DNA from: Micromonospora parathelypteridis
GTDB lineage: Bacteria > Actinomycetota > Actinomycetes > Mycobacteriales > Micromonosporaceae
DNA: 64,000 nt
Direction: 5' to 3'
Assembly: GCF_014201145.1 (NCBI RefSeq)
Contig: NZ_JACHDP010000001.1
Coordinates: 1,612,001-1,676,000 of the forward strand
The position numbers were made by a program, and so were the translations under genes. Shown one piece after another: positions 19,114 through 28,239 of this stretch (its first letter is position 1; the number at the start of each line of letters is the position of its first letter). The notes under the pieces are model-generated. The model did not search any database and was not told the origin of the DNA. It was given only the letters and a program-made list of their open reading frames with translations.

Positions 19114-19200
19114 GGTGGCCCGAGCGCGACCCGGGCCGATGCCGATCCGCGGAAGATCCTGCGGGACGCCTGCCTGGTCGGCGACGGCTACCATGCGGGC

Positions 19201-21087
19201 GTGCCCGACGACAGCGCCGACGGCATCGATCCGGACTCCGGTCGACGGTTCGTGGTCTGCGGCGACAACGCTCTGGCCCGCCGACTGATCACCGAACTGG
19301 TCGACCGGTACGGCGTCGCGGTCACCGCGCTGCTGCCATCGTTGACCGACAACCACGCGCCGGACATCGCCGAGCTCGCGTCGGACACCGAGGCGGCGGG
19401 GCCACGCCCCGAGGTGGTGGTGGCCCGCCGGCTGACCGCCGAGGTCCTGGATCGGGCCGGCGTACGGGCTGCGGCGGCGGTCGCGCTGGTCAGTGCCGAC
19501 GATGTGGCCAACGTGGACGCCGCGTTGATCATCCGGGAGTTCGATCCGGACGTTCGGATCGTGGTTCGGTTGTTCAATCCGGTGCTCGGCGAGGGCGTGG
19601 CCACCATGCTCGGCGACTGCGCGGTGCTGTCCGGTTCGGAGATCGCCGCGCCCGCGTTCGTCGCGGCCACGTTGGGCGACGACACGCCGACCTTTCTACG
19701 GCTGCCCGACGACGAACTGCTGCGCACGGCGAGCCGGGACGCGCTCGACCCGGCCACCACGGACGTGGTCTGCGCGCTCGCCGACACCAGCGGCCCCGAG
19801 CCGATCACTCTGCCGGAGGACGAGGATTCCGCCGATCTGGTGCTGGTGCGGGCGTACGGCCGGCGGCGTACGGTCCGGGCCCGACCTCGCCGCCGCCTGC
19901 TGCGGACCGCCCGACTGATCCTCAGCCGACGCCTGCGCTGGGCGCTGGGCGCCTCGGCGGCGCTGCTCCTCGTCGGTAGCGTGCTGCTCGGGCAGGCCCG
20001 GGACCTGGACCCGGTGCAGGCCGGCTACCTGACGTTGCTCACCGCCCTGGGCAGCGCGGAGGCGGACCCCGCCGGATCCCTGGTGGAGAAGCTCACCGCC
20101 CTGCTACTGGTGGTCACCGGGGTGGCCCTGGTCCCCACGGTGACCGCCCTGGTGGTCGATTCGGTGGTACGCGCCCGGTTGGCGGTCGCGGCCGGTCGGC
20201 TCACCGACCCGCTCAACGACCACGTGATCGTGGTCGGGTTGGGCAACGTCGGCACCAGGGTGGTGCAGGAGTTGCACTCGTTCGGCTTGACCGTGGTGGC
20301 GGTGGACCGGACGCCGACCGCCCGTGGCGTGGCGGTGGCCCGCGAGCTGGGTCTGCCGTTCCTGATCGGAGACGCGACCAGCCCGGAGACCTTGCGGGCA
20401 GCGTCCGTCTCGACCTGCCGGGCACTGGTGGTGCTCTGCGCCGACGACGTGACCAACCTGGAGACCGCACTGCTCGGTCGTTCGCTGCACAGGGCAGCCA
20501 ATGGTGCTGCGGCGGCTCCGCTGCGGGTGGTGCTGCGGCTGTTCGACGAGGGGTTCGCGCAGCGGGTGCAGCGCGCCTTCGGGATCAACCACTCGCGAAG
20601 CGTCTCGTACCTGGCCGCGCCGGCGTTCGCCGCGGCCATGATGGGCCGAGAGGTGATCGACACGATCTCGGTGGGGCGGCGGGTCCTGCTGGTCGCCGAA
20701 CTGCCGGTCGGTGCCGGCTCGGACCTGGAAGGCCGCTCCTGTCCGAAGGTGAGCCGGCCACGTGAGGCGCGGGTGATCGCGATGCGGACCGGGCGGGCCG
20801 GGCAGACCATCTGGTCCCTGCCGCAACGGCGGTCCCTGGTACGTACCGATCGGTTGCTGGTCGTCGCCACCCGGGCCGGGCTGGCGGCGCTGCTCGCCCG
20901 CACGGTGCCCAGCGCCGATCCGCCGCCGATGTCGCCGGCCACGCTCGGCGGGACGCCGCTACGGCTGTTGCGCCCACCGGCGACACGCCAGCCGACCGGC
21001 CGGTCGGGCGAGGACGACCCGCCGCCGCACCCGGAGCCGTCCGCTGGGGACGCCACCGACCGGCCGACGGCCGAGGGCGGGCGTTGA
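19201..21087 (+). CDS. RCK-TM-RCK potassium-channel-like protein (TrkA-N domains)
   Basis: A 628-residue membrane protein with two Rossmann-type RCK/TrkA-N domains around a two-helix pore region. The first RCK spans about residues 13-180 (RFVVCGDNALARRLITELV), the membrane part about 240-320 (LRWALGASAALLLVGSVLLG; LTALLLVVTGVALVPTVTALVV), and the second RCK follows (DHVIVVGLGNVGTRVVQEL, nucleotide-binding GLGNVG, then VVAVDRTPTARGVAVARELGLPFLIGDA). The segment where a potassium filter should stand reads YLTLLTALGSAEADPAG, with no TVGYG, so ion selectivity is open. C-terminal 60 residues are Pro-rich and disordered. GTG start. Confidence 0.85.
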   Translation: MPDDSADGIDPDSGRRFVVCGDNALARRLITELVDRYGVAVTALLPSLTDNHAPDIAELASDTEAAGPRPEVVVARRLTAEVLDRAGVRAAAAVALVSADDVANVDAALIIREFDPDVRIVVRLFNPVLGEGVATMLGDCAVLSGSEIAAPAFVAATLGDDTPTFLRLPDDELLRTASRDALDPATTDVVCALADTSGPEPITLPEDEDSADLVLVRAYGRRRTVRARPRRRLLRTARLILSRRLRWALGASAALLLVGSVLLGQARDLDPVQAGYLTLLTALGSAEADPAGSLVEKLTALLLVVTGVALVPTVTALVVDSVVRARLAVAAGRLTDPLNDHVIVVGLGNVGTRVVQELHSFGLTVVAVDRTPTARGVAVARELGLPFLIGDATSPETLRAASVSTCRALVVLCADDVTNLETALLGRSLHRAANGAAAAPLRVVLRLFDEGFAQRVQRAFGINHSRSVSYLAAPAFAAAMMGREVIDTISVGRRVLLVAELPVGAGSDLEGRSCPKVSRPREARVIAMRTGRAGQTIWSLPQRRSLVRTDRLLVVATRAGLAALLARTVPSADPPPMSPATLGGTPLRLLRPPATRQPTGRSGEDDPPPHPEPSAGDATDRPTAEGGR

Positions 21088-21105
21088 CCCGTTCGTGGCG
21101 ACCGG

Positions 21106-22830
21106 TCAGCTCGCGCAGGCGGTGGCCGGCAGGCCGGGCACGACCACCGGGGACCTTCCGCCCGGCCGGGCCTTGCCGGCCAGCACGGCGGCCAGTGCCG
21201 TCATCGACGTCCGGCTGGACGAGTAGGTGGCCAGCAGCGTCGGTGACTTCGCGTCAGCCAGCACGTACGGGGTGTCCATGGCGACCGTGACCGCCGCGTC
21301 GGGGCGCAGGTCCTTGGCGCCGTCGCCGTAGCCCACCAGGTGCACGATCGTGCCACCGCTGGGCTTGACGGGCACCCCGGCGGCGGTCAGCGCGGCGGTC
21401 AGCGTGGCCCGGGTGCCATCTCGACCGTCGGAGGAGGTGACGGTGACCGGCCCGCGCACCGCGCCCCCGCAGGTACCCCGCAGCACGGTGACGGCGGCGG
21501 CGGCCAGCGCGTCGGCCGCCGCCCGGTGCGCCGGGCTGGTGAGCGTGGACATCTGCGCGGCGGGGAGCTCCGCGAGCCGGAACTTCATGGTCAGCACCCG
21601 GGTGACCGCCTCGACCAGCCGGGTCCGGGGCAGCGACCCGCCGCGCAGCGCGGCGAGCAGCCCGTCGTACGCCTGACCGACGTTCGGGGTCATCAGGATG
21701 AGGTCGTTGCCGGCGTTCAGCGCTCGGACCGCCGCCTCGCCGGGAGCCCAGCGCTTCGCGGGGGGCATGTTCATCCCGTCGGTGATCACCACGCCCTTGA
21801 AGCCGAGCTGGCCGCGCAGCACGTCGGTGAGCAGCTTGTGCGAGAAGGTCGCCGGGGTTCCCGGGTCGATCGCGCGTGCGTCCAGGTGCCCGGACATCAC
21901 CGCCATCGCCCCGGCATCGATCCCCGCGGTGAACGGCGGCCAGGCGCCGCTCTGCAACTCCGCGGCGGACTGGGTGAGCACCGGCAGATCCTGGTGCGAG
22001 TCGTCGGCGCTGTGCCCGTGCCCGGGGAAGTGCTTGAGAGTGGCCGCGACTCCCGCCGCCTGCAGACCACGGACGGCGCCGCCTACCTGCGCCGCGGCCT
22101 GCTGCGGGTCGGCGCCGTAGGAACGGGAGCCGATCACGGTGCTGCGGGTGGCCAGCACGTCGGCCACCGGGGCGAAGTCGACGTTGATTCCCATCGCGGC
22201 CAGCTCGGAGCCTGCGGCGCGCCAGGCGGCCTCGGTGAGCTTCGGGTCGCCGGCGGCGCCCGCCGCGAGGGCGCTGGGCAGCACGGTGACCCCGTCGGTC
22301 ACCCGGGTGACGACGCCGTACTCCTGGTCGGTGCCGATCAGGAGTGGCGCGGAGCCGGCGGCGAGCCGACCGGCGGCGGCACGCAGCCCGGTGGTGAGCT
22401 GGTGCACCTGCTTCGGATTGTCGACGTTCGTGGTTTCCTGGTTGCCCTTGGTCGGGTCGTCGGCGCTGAAGCCGACCAGGATCAGGCCGCCCAGGCGGTA
22501 CTTGCTGATCATGTCGGCGGGCGTGTCGACCCCAGCGAGGGCCTGGTTACCGGCCGCCGAGCCGGCTGAGACCTTCGTCGCCGAGTCGCCGTAGGCGTAC
22601 GGCATCAGCACCTGGCCGACCAGGTCTTCGTCGGACAGCGTGGCGACGAGCGCGGCAGCACGGGCGGCGGGGTCGCCGGCCACCGGTGCGGCGGGGGCGC
22701 TCGCGCTGGCGGAGGTGCCGGTCGGACCGGGCGTCGGGGCGGGGCGGTCCGGGGCACCCGAGCAGCCGGAGACGAGCAGGACGGTCAGGGTGGCGACAGC
22801 GACACGAGCGCGCCACGGGCGATTCGACAC
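21106..22830 (-). CDS. GH3 beta-N-acetylhexosaminidase lipoprotein (NagZ-like)
   Basis: Surface lipoprotein (signal peptide with lipobox LLVSGC, Cys23) followed by a Pro/Ala linker and a GH3 barrel that removes N-acetylglucosamine, probably from peptidoglycan turnover fragments. The NagZ hallmark KHFPGHGHSADDSHQDLP holds the His/Asp general acid pair and VITDGMNM the nucleophile Asp. A C-terminal alpha/beta sandwich domain of about 150 residues is also present. At 574 residues it has the length of the two-domain form. It converges on the channel gene with only 18 bases between. Confidence 0.92.
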   Translation of the reverse strand: MSNRPWRARVAVATLTVLLVSGCSGAPDRPAPTPGPTGTSASASAPAAPVAGDPAARAAALVATLSDEDLVGQVLMPYAYGDSATKVSAGSAAGNQALAGVDTPADMISKYRLGGLILVGFSADDPTKGNQETTNVDNPKQVHQLTTGLRAAAGRLAAGSAPLLIGTDQEYGVVTRVTDGVTVLPSALAAGAAGDPKLTEAAWRAAGSELAAMGINVDFAPVADVLATRSTVIGSRSYGADPQQAAAQVGGAVRGLQAAGVAATLKHFPGHGHSADDSHQDLPVLTQSAAELQSGAWPPFTAGIDAGAMAVMSGHLDARAIDPGTPATFSHKLLTDVLRGQLGFKGVVITDGMNMPPAKRWAPGEAAVRALNAGNDLILMTPNVGQAYDGLLAALRGGSLPRTRLVEAVTRVLTMKFRLAELPAAQMSTLTSPAHRAAADALAAAAVTVLRGTCGGAVRGPVTVTSSDGRDGTRATLTAALTAAGVPVKPSGGTIVHLVGYGDGAKDLRPDAAVTVAMDTPYVLADAKSPTLLATYSSSRTSMTALAAVLAGKARPGGRSPVVVPGLPATACAS

Positions 22831-22936
22831 GCCACCTATCCCACCAGTTCCCCCTTATCGGGGCAACTTGACCTTACCGCCCGCACACCCCCAACAGCGG
22901 TGTGCGCGCAGGTGGCCCGACTCGCACGGGGGCGGG

Positions 22937-23428
22937 TCAGCCGACCCGGGTGAGCAAGGTCACCGGGGCGCCGTCGCCGGCGTACCGGTACGGCTCCAGG
23001 TCAGCGTCCCACGCGGTGCCGAGCGCCTTGTCCAGCGCGTGTGCCAGCGCCTCCGGAGCCCGGGAGGCGGCCATCAGCGCCCGTAGTCGGTCTTCGCCGA
23101 GCTGGATGTCACCGGCCACGCCGACGGTGGCCCGGAACAGACCACGGGCGGGCACGTACATGAAGCGCTCACCGTCGACACCCGGACTGGGCTCTTCGGT
23201 GACCTCGAAACGGATCATGGGCCACTGCCGTAGGGCAGCAGCCAGCTCGGCGCCCGTCCCCGGACGACCGGTCCACCCGCACTCGGCCCGGCGTGCGCCG
23301 GGGTCGACGGGCTGAGCCGTCCACTGCAGGTTGACCGGCGCGGCTAGGACGCGCGCGATCGCCCACTCGACGTGCGAGCACACGGCGAGCGGGGTCGAGT
23401 GGACGTATACGACGCCACGCGTTGGCAC
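22937..23428 (-). CDS. DUF3145 family protein
   Basis: A 163-residue cytoplasmic protein of the actinobacterial family DUF3145, function unknown. Family features seen: GVVYVHSTPLAVCSHVEWAI at the N-terminus, the W-rich QWTAQPVDPG and MIRFEVTEEPSPGVDGERFMYVP. In Streptomyces its homolog stands next to fabF; here it lies 5 kb away with other genes between, so the link to the fatty-acid cluster is loosely kept. Confidence 0.88.
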   Translation of the reverse strand: MPTRGVVYVHSTPLAVCSHVEWAIARVLAAPVNLQWTAQPVDPGARRAECGWTGRPGTGAELAAALRQWPMIRFEVTEEPSPGVDGERFMYVPARGLFRATVGVAGDIQLGEDRLRALMAASRAPEALAHALDKALGTAWDADLEPYRYAGDGAPVTLLTRVG

Positions 23429-23736
23429 GGTGACCTCCCGGAGAGCGAGGTGCGTCTTCCCCTACGACCTCGTCCACCCAGGTGGTTGCTGCAACACATG
23501 ATGACTGGTGTGACGCGTGGTGCGCCAGGGAATCGGAAAAAACGCCGGGTGGAATAGCCGGACGGGTGGCCGCCGTTGCCTCTCAGGACACCGCGACGAC
23601 CAGCATGATGTCGTGGTCCTGTACAGTTCCACCGGCGGCTTATGCCGCGTTACACCTTCGCGGGCCGAGCGCAGTGTGGCCCGCACACAGCCCCCGGACG
23701 TCCAGTCCTCCCGTACGTCTTGCAAGGAGTACCTCC
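23429..23736. other. Divergent intergenic region, promoters expected
   Basis: 308 bases between the divergent DUF3145 gene and a small plus-strand gene. Base composition is lower in GC near 23520-23560 (AATCGGAAAAAACGCC). A possible minus-10-like TACAGT is at about 23620. No convincing operator or additional gene; short frames here do not look coding. Confidence 0.35.
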
Positions 23737-24066
23737 GTGGCGAGCAACACCTCTAAGACCGCGCGCGCGTCCGTCCGGGCCGGCCAGGCTGGCCAGGGTG
23801 GCGCCCTCAGCGTGCTGGGCGAGTTCAAGTACCTCATCCCGCTCAACGGCGGCAAGCACGCCTACGTGCGGAACCTGACCAACGGCAAGACCGCGCACCT
23901 GCGCACGGACTCCGACGCTTTCGTCGAGGAGATCCGCGTGCTGGCCGCCGCCGGCCACGCCGCCAAGATCCGGGCGGAGATCAACAACCTGGCTGCCACC
24001 CACCCGGGTGACGGCTGGGAGGCCACCGAGAAGCGCCTGGTCGCGGCCGGCGTCTTCGAGGGCTGA
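23737..24066 (+). CDS. Small basic conserved protein of unknown function
   Basis: A 109-residue protein. GTG start with AAGGAGT seven bases upstream decides the start. The N-terminal 25 residues are basic and Ser/Thr/Ala-rich (ASNTSKTARASVRAGQAGQ), possibly a flexible nucleic-acid-binding arm; the core GEFKYLIPLNGGKHAYVRNLTNGKTAHLR and the helix VEEIRVLAAAGHAAKIRAEINNLAATHP look folded. No cysteine, no signal peptide. Function not recognised. Terminated by the hairpin at 24091. Confidence 0.8.
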   Translation: MASNTSKTARASVRAGQAGQGGALSVLGEFKYLIPLNGGKHAYVRNLTNGKTAHLRTDSDAFVEEIRVLAAAGHAAKIRAEINNLAATHPGDGWEATEKRLVAAGVFEG

Positions 24067-24090
24067 GCCCTTCCCCACCGCATCATCGAA

Positions 24091-24122
24091 ACCGCCCGCC
24101 GGGAGTTCCCGGCGGGCGGTTT
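24091..24122. terminator. Perfect 13-bp terminator hairpin
   Basis: ACCGCCCGCCGGG (24091-24103), loop AGTT, CCCGGCGGGCGGT (24108-24120), then TT. It lies between the convergent small basic protein gene and the carbonic anhydrase gene and can stop transcription both ways. Confidence 0.9.
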
Positions 24123-24164
24123 CGCGTCCGGGCCGGCGTCAAGCGTCGGGGAGGACGGGCCGGC

Positions 24165-24812
24165 TCAGCCCGCGTCGAGCAGCGCGACCTCGCCGGTGGC
24201 GAGGTCGTAGAGGCCGCCGACCACGGCCACCCGGCCGGCGGCGACCGGCCCGGCCAGCAGGTCGTCCTCGCGCAGGGTGTGCACGGTCCGCCGGACGTGC
24301 CGGCGAATCGCGAGCGGCTGCACCGCCGGGTCGTCGAGCCCCGCTTCGGTCACCGCCGGGGCGATCTCGTCCACCAGGTGCGCCAGCGAGCCTCCGGGCC
24401 GCTCCCCGGTGCGCAGCGCGTCGACGGTGGCGCCCACCGCGCCGCACCGCTCGTGCCCGAGGACCATCACCAGCGGTACGCCGAGCTGCCCGACCACGTA
24501 CTCGATCGACCCGCACACCGCGCGATCGAGCACGTGCCCACCGGTACGGATCACGCAGATCGCGCCGAAGGTCTGGTCGAAGATCGCCTCCAGCGGCACC
24601 CGCGAGTCGATGCAGCCGAGCACCACGGCGTACGGCTGCTGGTCGCCGGAGGCGGCGGCCGCGGCGGCCGTGACATCGTGCCCGTGCACCGGCTGGCCGC
24701 TGACGAACCGCCGATTGCCGGCGAGCAGGTCAGCCAGCGCCGCGCGGGGCGTGCCGCCGGCCTGCCGCCCCTGCCCCGACGTCTCGCCCATGGGCGCTCC
24801 CGACGACCCCAT
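24165..24812 (-). CDS. Beta-class carbonic anhydrase
   Basis: Zinc enzyme interconverting CO2 and bicarbonate. The beta-class zinc ligands are visible: Cys and Asp/Arg dyad in [12 protein letters not shown], then His and Cys in [11 protein letters not shown]. Other family marks: NRRFVSG near the N-terminus and IRTGGHVLD. No signal peptide, so cytoplasmic. The start is uncertain: an in-frame GTG at 24869 would add 19 residues without a ribosome site; the ATG at 24812 gives a length (215) close to the family. Confidence 0.9.
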   Translation of the reverse strand: MGSSGAPMGETSGQGRQAGGTPRAALADLLAGNRRFVSGQPVHGHDVTAAAAAASGDQQPYAVVLGCIDSRVPLEAIFDQTFGAICVIRTGGHVLDRAVCGSIEYVVGQLGVPLVMVLGHERCGAVGATVDALRTGERPGGSLAHLVDEIAPAVTEAGLDDPAVQPLAIRRHVRRTVHTLREDDLLAGPVAAGRVAVVGGLYDLATGEVALLDAG

Positions 24813-24960
24813 GCCGTTCAGCTTGGCCCGCCGCCGGCAGCCAGGGGCGAGGTCGGGAATGTTAGCCACGGCGCGATTGGCGTGGTGTCATGACGGGTAG
24901 CCGGTGTTACCGCCGGGTATCGGAGGTGCTAGTGGTGCCGGGCGGCCCTGGGAGGTGGCG

Positions 24961-25908
24961 ATGCCGGAGCGGTTCGAGGTCGGCCTGCCGGACGGCGTGC
25001 GGCTCAACGTCGAGGCGACGGGGCCGATGGACGCCCAGGTCACCGCCATCCTCTTGCACGGCTGGACGCTGGATGGGCGCGCCTGGCACCGGCAGGTCGA
25101 GGCGCTCACCGCCCCACCGGCCGGTGGTGCGGTGCGGGTGGTCACCTACGACGCGCGGGGGCACGGCCGGTCCAGTTGCATGGCGCTGCCCACGGCCACC
25201 CTGGCCCAGCTCGGCGACGACCTGGCCACGGTGATCGACACGGTGGCGCCGACCGGGCCGGTGGTCCTGGTCGGGCACTCGATGGGCGGCATGACGATCA
25301 TGGAGTACGCCCACCGCCACCCCGCGCACTTCGCCGCCCGTACGGCCGGGCTGGTCTTCGTCTCGACCACCGCCGAGGGGCACACGCACACCGTCTACGG
25401 GCTCTCCCCGAGGATCGCCCGGCTGATCCGGTTGGCCGAGACGACCGGTGCCGGCGTGCTGGCCCGGTGCGGCTCGTGGCGAGCGCCCCGGGCGCTGCTG
25501 CACGCGCTGCAGCCGAGCATCCGGTGGATGCTCTTCGGTGACCGCTGCGAGCCGGCCGACATCCGCCTGGTGACGTCGGCGGTGGCGCGTGCCTCGCTGC
25601 GGTCGATCGGCGGGTTCCGGGCCTCCATCGGCACCCAGCACCGACTGGACACCCTTGCCGCGTTGGCGCACCTGCCGGCCGCCGCCCTGGTCGGCGACCG
25701 GGACCGGCTGACCCCACCGCCGTGCGCCGAGTCGATCGCGCAGGCCCTGCCGGCCACCGAGCTGACCGTCTGCCCCGGTGCCGGGCACATGCTGATGTTG
25801 GAGCGCCCGGACGTGGTCAACGCCGCGCTCAGCGGTGTCCTGCACCGGGTGCTCGCCGAACTGCCGCCCCGCATCGGCGGCGCGGCCCCCGCCGGGACGG
25901 GTGCCTGA
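24961..25908 (+). CDS. Alpha/beta hydrolase
   Basis: A 315-residue cytoplasmic alpha/beta-hydrolase. The oxyanion-site HGWTLDG, nucleophile elbow GHSMGG (Ser), acid Asp in VGDRDRLTPP and the catalytic His in CPGAGHMLMLERPD form a full triad. The lid region (residues about 150-225) is moderately long. ATG start with GGGAGGTGG upstream. Substrate unknown; the helicase-like gene follows after about 110 bases. Confidence 0.87.
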   Translation: MPERFEVGLPDGVRLNVEATGPMDAQVTAILLHGWTLDGRAWHRQVEALTAPPAGGAVRVVTYDARGHGRSSCMALPTATLAQLGDDLATVIDTVAPTGPVVLVGHSMGGMTIMEYAHRHPAHFAARTAGLVFVSTTAEGHTHTVYGLSPRIARLIRLAETTGAGVLARCGSWRAPRALLHALQPSIRWMLFGDRCEPADIRLVTSAVARASLRSIGGFRASIGTQHRLDTLAALAHLPAAALVGDRDRLTPPPCAESIAQALPATELTVCPGAGHMLMLERPDVVNAALSGVLHRVLAELPPRIGGAAPAGTGA

Positions 25909-26016
25909 CCACGTTCCCGCACCTCGGGCGGCGCGGGCTGGGCCGGGGGCCGTACCCTTCTGCGGTTGGCCCGCGCGGTTCCCGCCGCCTGCCGGCGACC
26001 TTCGAAGGAGCGTGCG

Positions 26017-28131
26017 TTGACCGACCAGACCGGCCTGGAGCAGGAGATTGCCGTCGAGCAACGACACCTCGACCGGGTGTACGCCCGACTGGCCGAACTG
26101 CGGCGCTCGGCGGTCCGCGCCGAACGCGACGGCTACCGGATGGCCCGGGTGGGCACGTTCGGCGCGCTGGTCGAGCGGGACGCGATGGTCTTCCACGCGG
26201 CGCGGCAGCGGCACGCCCTGGACGCCGAGTACGAGGGGCTGGTCTTCGGCCGGCTGGACCTGCGCGACCGTCAGGTGCTGCACGTCGGGCGACTCGGGAT
26301 CCGCGACGAGGACGCCACCACGCTGGTCGTCGACTGGCGAGCGCCGGCCGCCGCCGCCTTCTACCAGGCCACTCCGGCGCAGCCGCTGGATGTGGTGCGT
26401 CGCCGCACGATCCAGTCCCGCGCCGAGCGGGTCACCCGGATCGAGGACGATCTGCTGGACCCGACCGCCGCCCCGGAGGGGATGACGGTCGTTGGTGACG
26501 GTGCGTTGCTGGCCACCCTGTCCAAGGCCACCGGCCGGGGCATGCGGGACATCGTGGCGACGATCCAGCGGGAGCAGGACGAGGCGATCCGCTCCCCCGG
26601 CTCCGGGGTGACGATCGTCGCGGGCGGCCCGGGCACCGGCAAGACCGCGGTCGCCCTGCACCGCGCCGCGTTCCTGCTCTATTCCGACCGCAGCCGGTAC
26701 GCGGGCGGCGGGATCCTGGTGGTCGGCCCGTCGTCGGTCTTCGTCGAGTACATCGCGTCGGTGCTGCCGTCGCTCGGTGAGGACACCGCGACCCTGCACT
26801 CGCTGGGCACTCTCTTTCCGGGGATGACCGCCACCCGCCCCGACCCGCCCGAGGTCGCTGCGGTGAAGGGCTCGCTGCGGATGCGCCGGGTGCTGGAGCG
26901 GGCGGCCCGCGACGCGGTGCCGGGCGGCCCGGGTGAGCTGCGGCTGCTCTACCGGGGCACGCTGCTGCGGCTGGACCGGGCCGAATTGGACCGGATCCGG
27001 GATCGCGCGTTGCAGCGGGGCGCCCGGCGCAACGAGGTACGCCGGGCCGGCTTCGACGGGGTGTTCGCCGCGCTCTGGGCGCAGGCCCGGGAGGTGGGCA
27101 TCCGACTGCCGGAGCAGCGGACCTTCGAGGGCGAGATCGCCGAGCGGGCCGAGTTCCGGGAGTTCCTCAAGGCATGGTGGCCTCGGCTGCACCCTCGGCA
27201 CGTGCTCGGTTGGCTGGCCCGGCCGGACCGGCTGCGCCGGTACGCGAGCGGGATCCTCTCCAACGCGGAGATCCGGCTGCTCAGCGCCGCGTACCGGAGC
27301 CTGGACACCGACGGGCTGACCATCGCCGACATCGCGCTGCTGGACGAGTTGGACGCGCTGCTCGGTAAGCCGGCGAAGCCGGCCCGGGCCCGGCGTGACC
27401 CGTTCCAGCTGGCTGGCGGCGTACGCGAGCTGAGCACCCTCGGCGAACGTCAGCGGGCGGCCCGGGCGGCGGCCCGGGAGCGTCCGGAGGACTACCGGGA
27501 CTACGCGCACGTGGTGGTGGACGAGGCACAGGACGTCTCGCCGATGCAGTGGCGGATGGTCGGTCGGCGTGGCCACCTGGCGTCCTGGACGGTGGTGGGC
27601 GACCCCGCGCAGACCGCGTGGACCGGCGATCCGGAGGAGCTGGCCCGGGCCCGCGACCAGGCGCTCGGCCGGCGCAAGCGACACGACTTCACGCTCACCA
27701 CCAACTACCGCAACTCGGCGGAGATCTTCGCGGTGGCGGCGGCGGAGATCCGCCGGCTCTACCCGGACCTGCCGCTGCCGACGGCCGTCCGCTCCACCGG
27801 GGTCGATCCGGTCGAGCTGGCGGTGCCCGCGACGGGGTTGGAGACCGCCACCGTGGAGGCGGCGGCCGGCCTGCTGGGCGAGGTGGAGGGCACCGTCGGG
27901 GTGATCACGCCGGTCCCCCGCCGCGACGAGGTCGCCGGCTGGCTCGCCGCACTCGACGCGCCGCGCCTGCAGGTGGTGACCAGCCTGGAGGCCAAGGGCA
28001 TGGAGTACGACGGGGTGGTGCTGGTCGCCCCGAGCGAGATCCGGGCGGATCCGGGTGCCGGGGTACGCACCCTGTACGTGGCGCTCTCCCGGGCCACTCA
28101 GCGACTCACCACCATCGACCCGACCGGCTGA
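26017..28131 (+). CDS. helR: HelD/HelR-type RNA polymerase-recycling ATPase
   Basis: UvrD-like superfamily 1 ATPase of the actinobacterial HelD/HelR family, which pries apart stalled RNA polymerase and, in mycobacteria and Streptomyces, can displace rifamycins. 704 residues: an N-terminal coiled-coil arm (LEQEIAVEQRHLDRVYARLAELRRSAVRAE) that in HelD enters the secondary channel, Walker A GGPGTGKTA at residues 203-211, Walker B VVVDEAQDVSPMQW, motif III GDPAQTAW and motif VI VALSRATQRL. The start is a TTG at 26017, chosen because GAAGGAG ends six bases before it. I see no rifamycin-associated palindrome upstream, so drug induction is not evident. Confidence 0.9.
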   Translation: MTDQTGLEQEIAVEQRHLDRVYARLAELRRSAVRAERDGYRMARVGTFGALVERDAMVFHAARQRHALDAEYEGLVFGRLDLRDRQVLHVGRLGIRDEDATTLVVDWRAPAAAAFYQATPAQPLDVVRRRTIQSRAERVTRIEDDLLDPTAAPEGMTVVGDGALLATLSKATGRGMRDIVATIQREQDEAIRSPGSGVTIVAGGPGTGKTAVALHRAAFLLYSDRSRYAGGGILVVGPSSVFVEYIASVLPSLGEDTATLHSLGTLFPGMTATRPDPPEVAAVKGSLRMRRVLERAARDAVPGGPGELRLLYRGTLLRLDRAELDRIRDRALQRGARRNEVRRAGFDGVFAALWAQAREVGIRLPEQRTFEGEIAERAEFREFLKAWWPRLHPRHVLGWLARPDRLRRYASGILSNAEIRLLSAAYRSLDTDGLTIADIALLDELDALLGKPAKPARARRDPFQLAGGVRELSTLGERQRAARAAARERPEDYRDYAHVVVDEAQDVSPMQWRMVGRRGHLASWTVVGDPAQTAWTGDPEELARARDQALGRRKRHDFTLTTNYRNSAEIFAVAAAEIRRLYPDLPLPTAVRSTGVDPVELAVPATGLETATVEAAAGLLGEVEGTVGVITPVPRRDEVAGWLAALDAPRLQVVTSLEAKGMEYDGVVLVAPSEIRADPGAGVRTLYVALSRATQRLTTIDPTG

Positions 28132-28174
28132 TCCGTGCCGGCTGGCCCAACCGGAGAGCGGTCTGCCCCTACAC

Positions 28175-28203
28175 TTGCATACATAGCGATGTGAGCATAC
28201 ATT
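28175..28203 (+). promoter_or_regulatory. Promoter with overlapping GCATACAT repeats, upstream of CDF exporter
   Basis: TTGCAT (28175-28180), a 17-base spacer, TACATT (28198-28203): a good housekeeping promoter about 37 bases before the start. The octamer GCATACAT occurs at 28177-28184 and 28195-28202 (18-bp period), covering both hexamers, with ACAT-AGCG-ATGT between. A metal-sensing repressor binding here would block RNA polymerase; regulator unknown. Confidence 0.6.
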
Positions 28204-28239
28204 TGACCGGGTCCCGACTGGCGGCGGAAGGTGGATCTC

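Noticed and set aside
21088..21105. Terminator between the channel gene and the GH3 gene
   Set aside because: Only 18 bases separate the convergent genes and no stable hairpin is seen, unlike the other convergent gaps.
25909..26016. Rifamycin-associated palindrome upstream of helR
   Set aside because: Looked for a GGGGCTTGC-type inverted repeat; none present.
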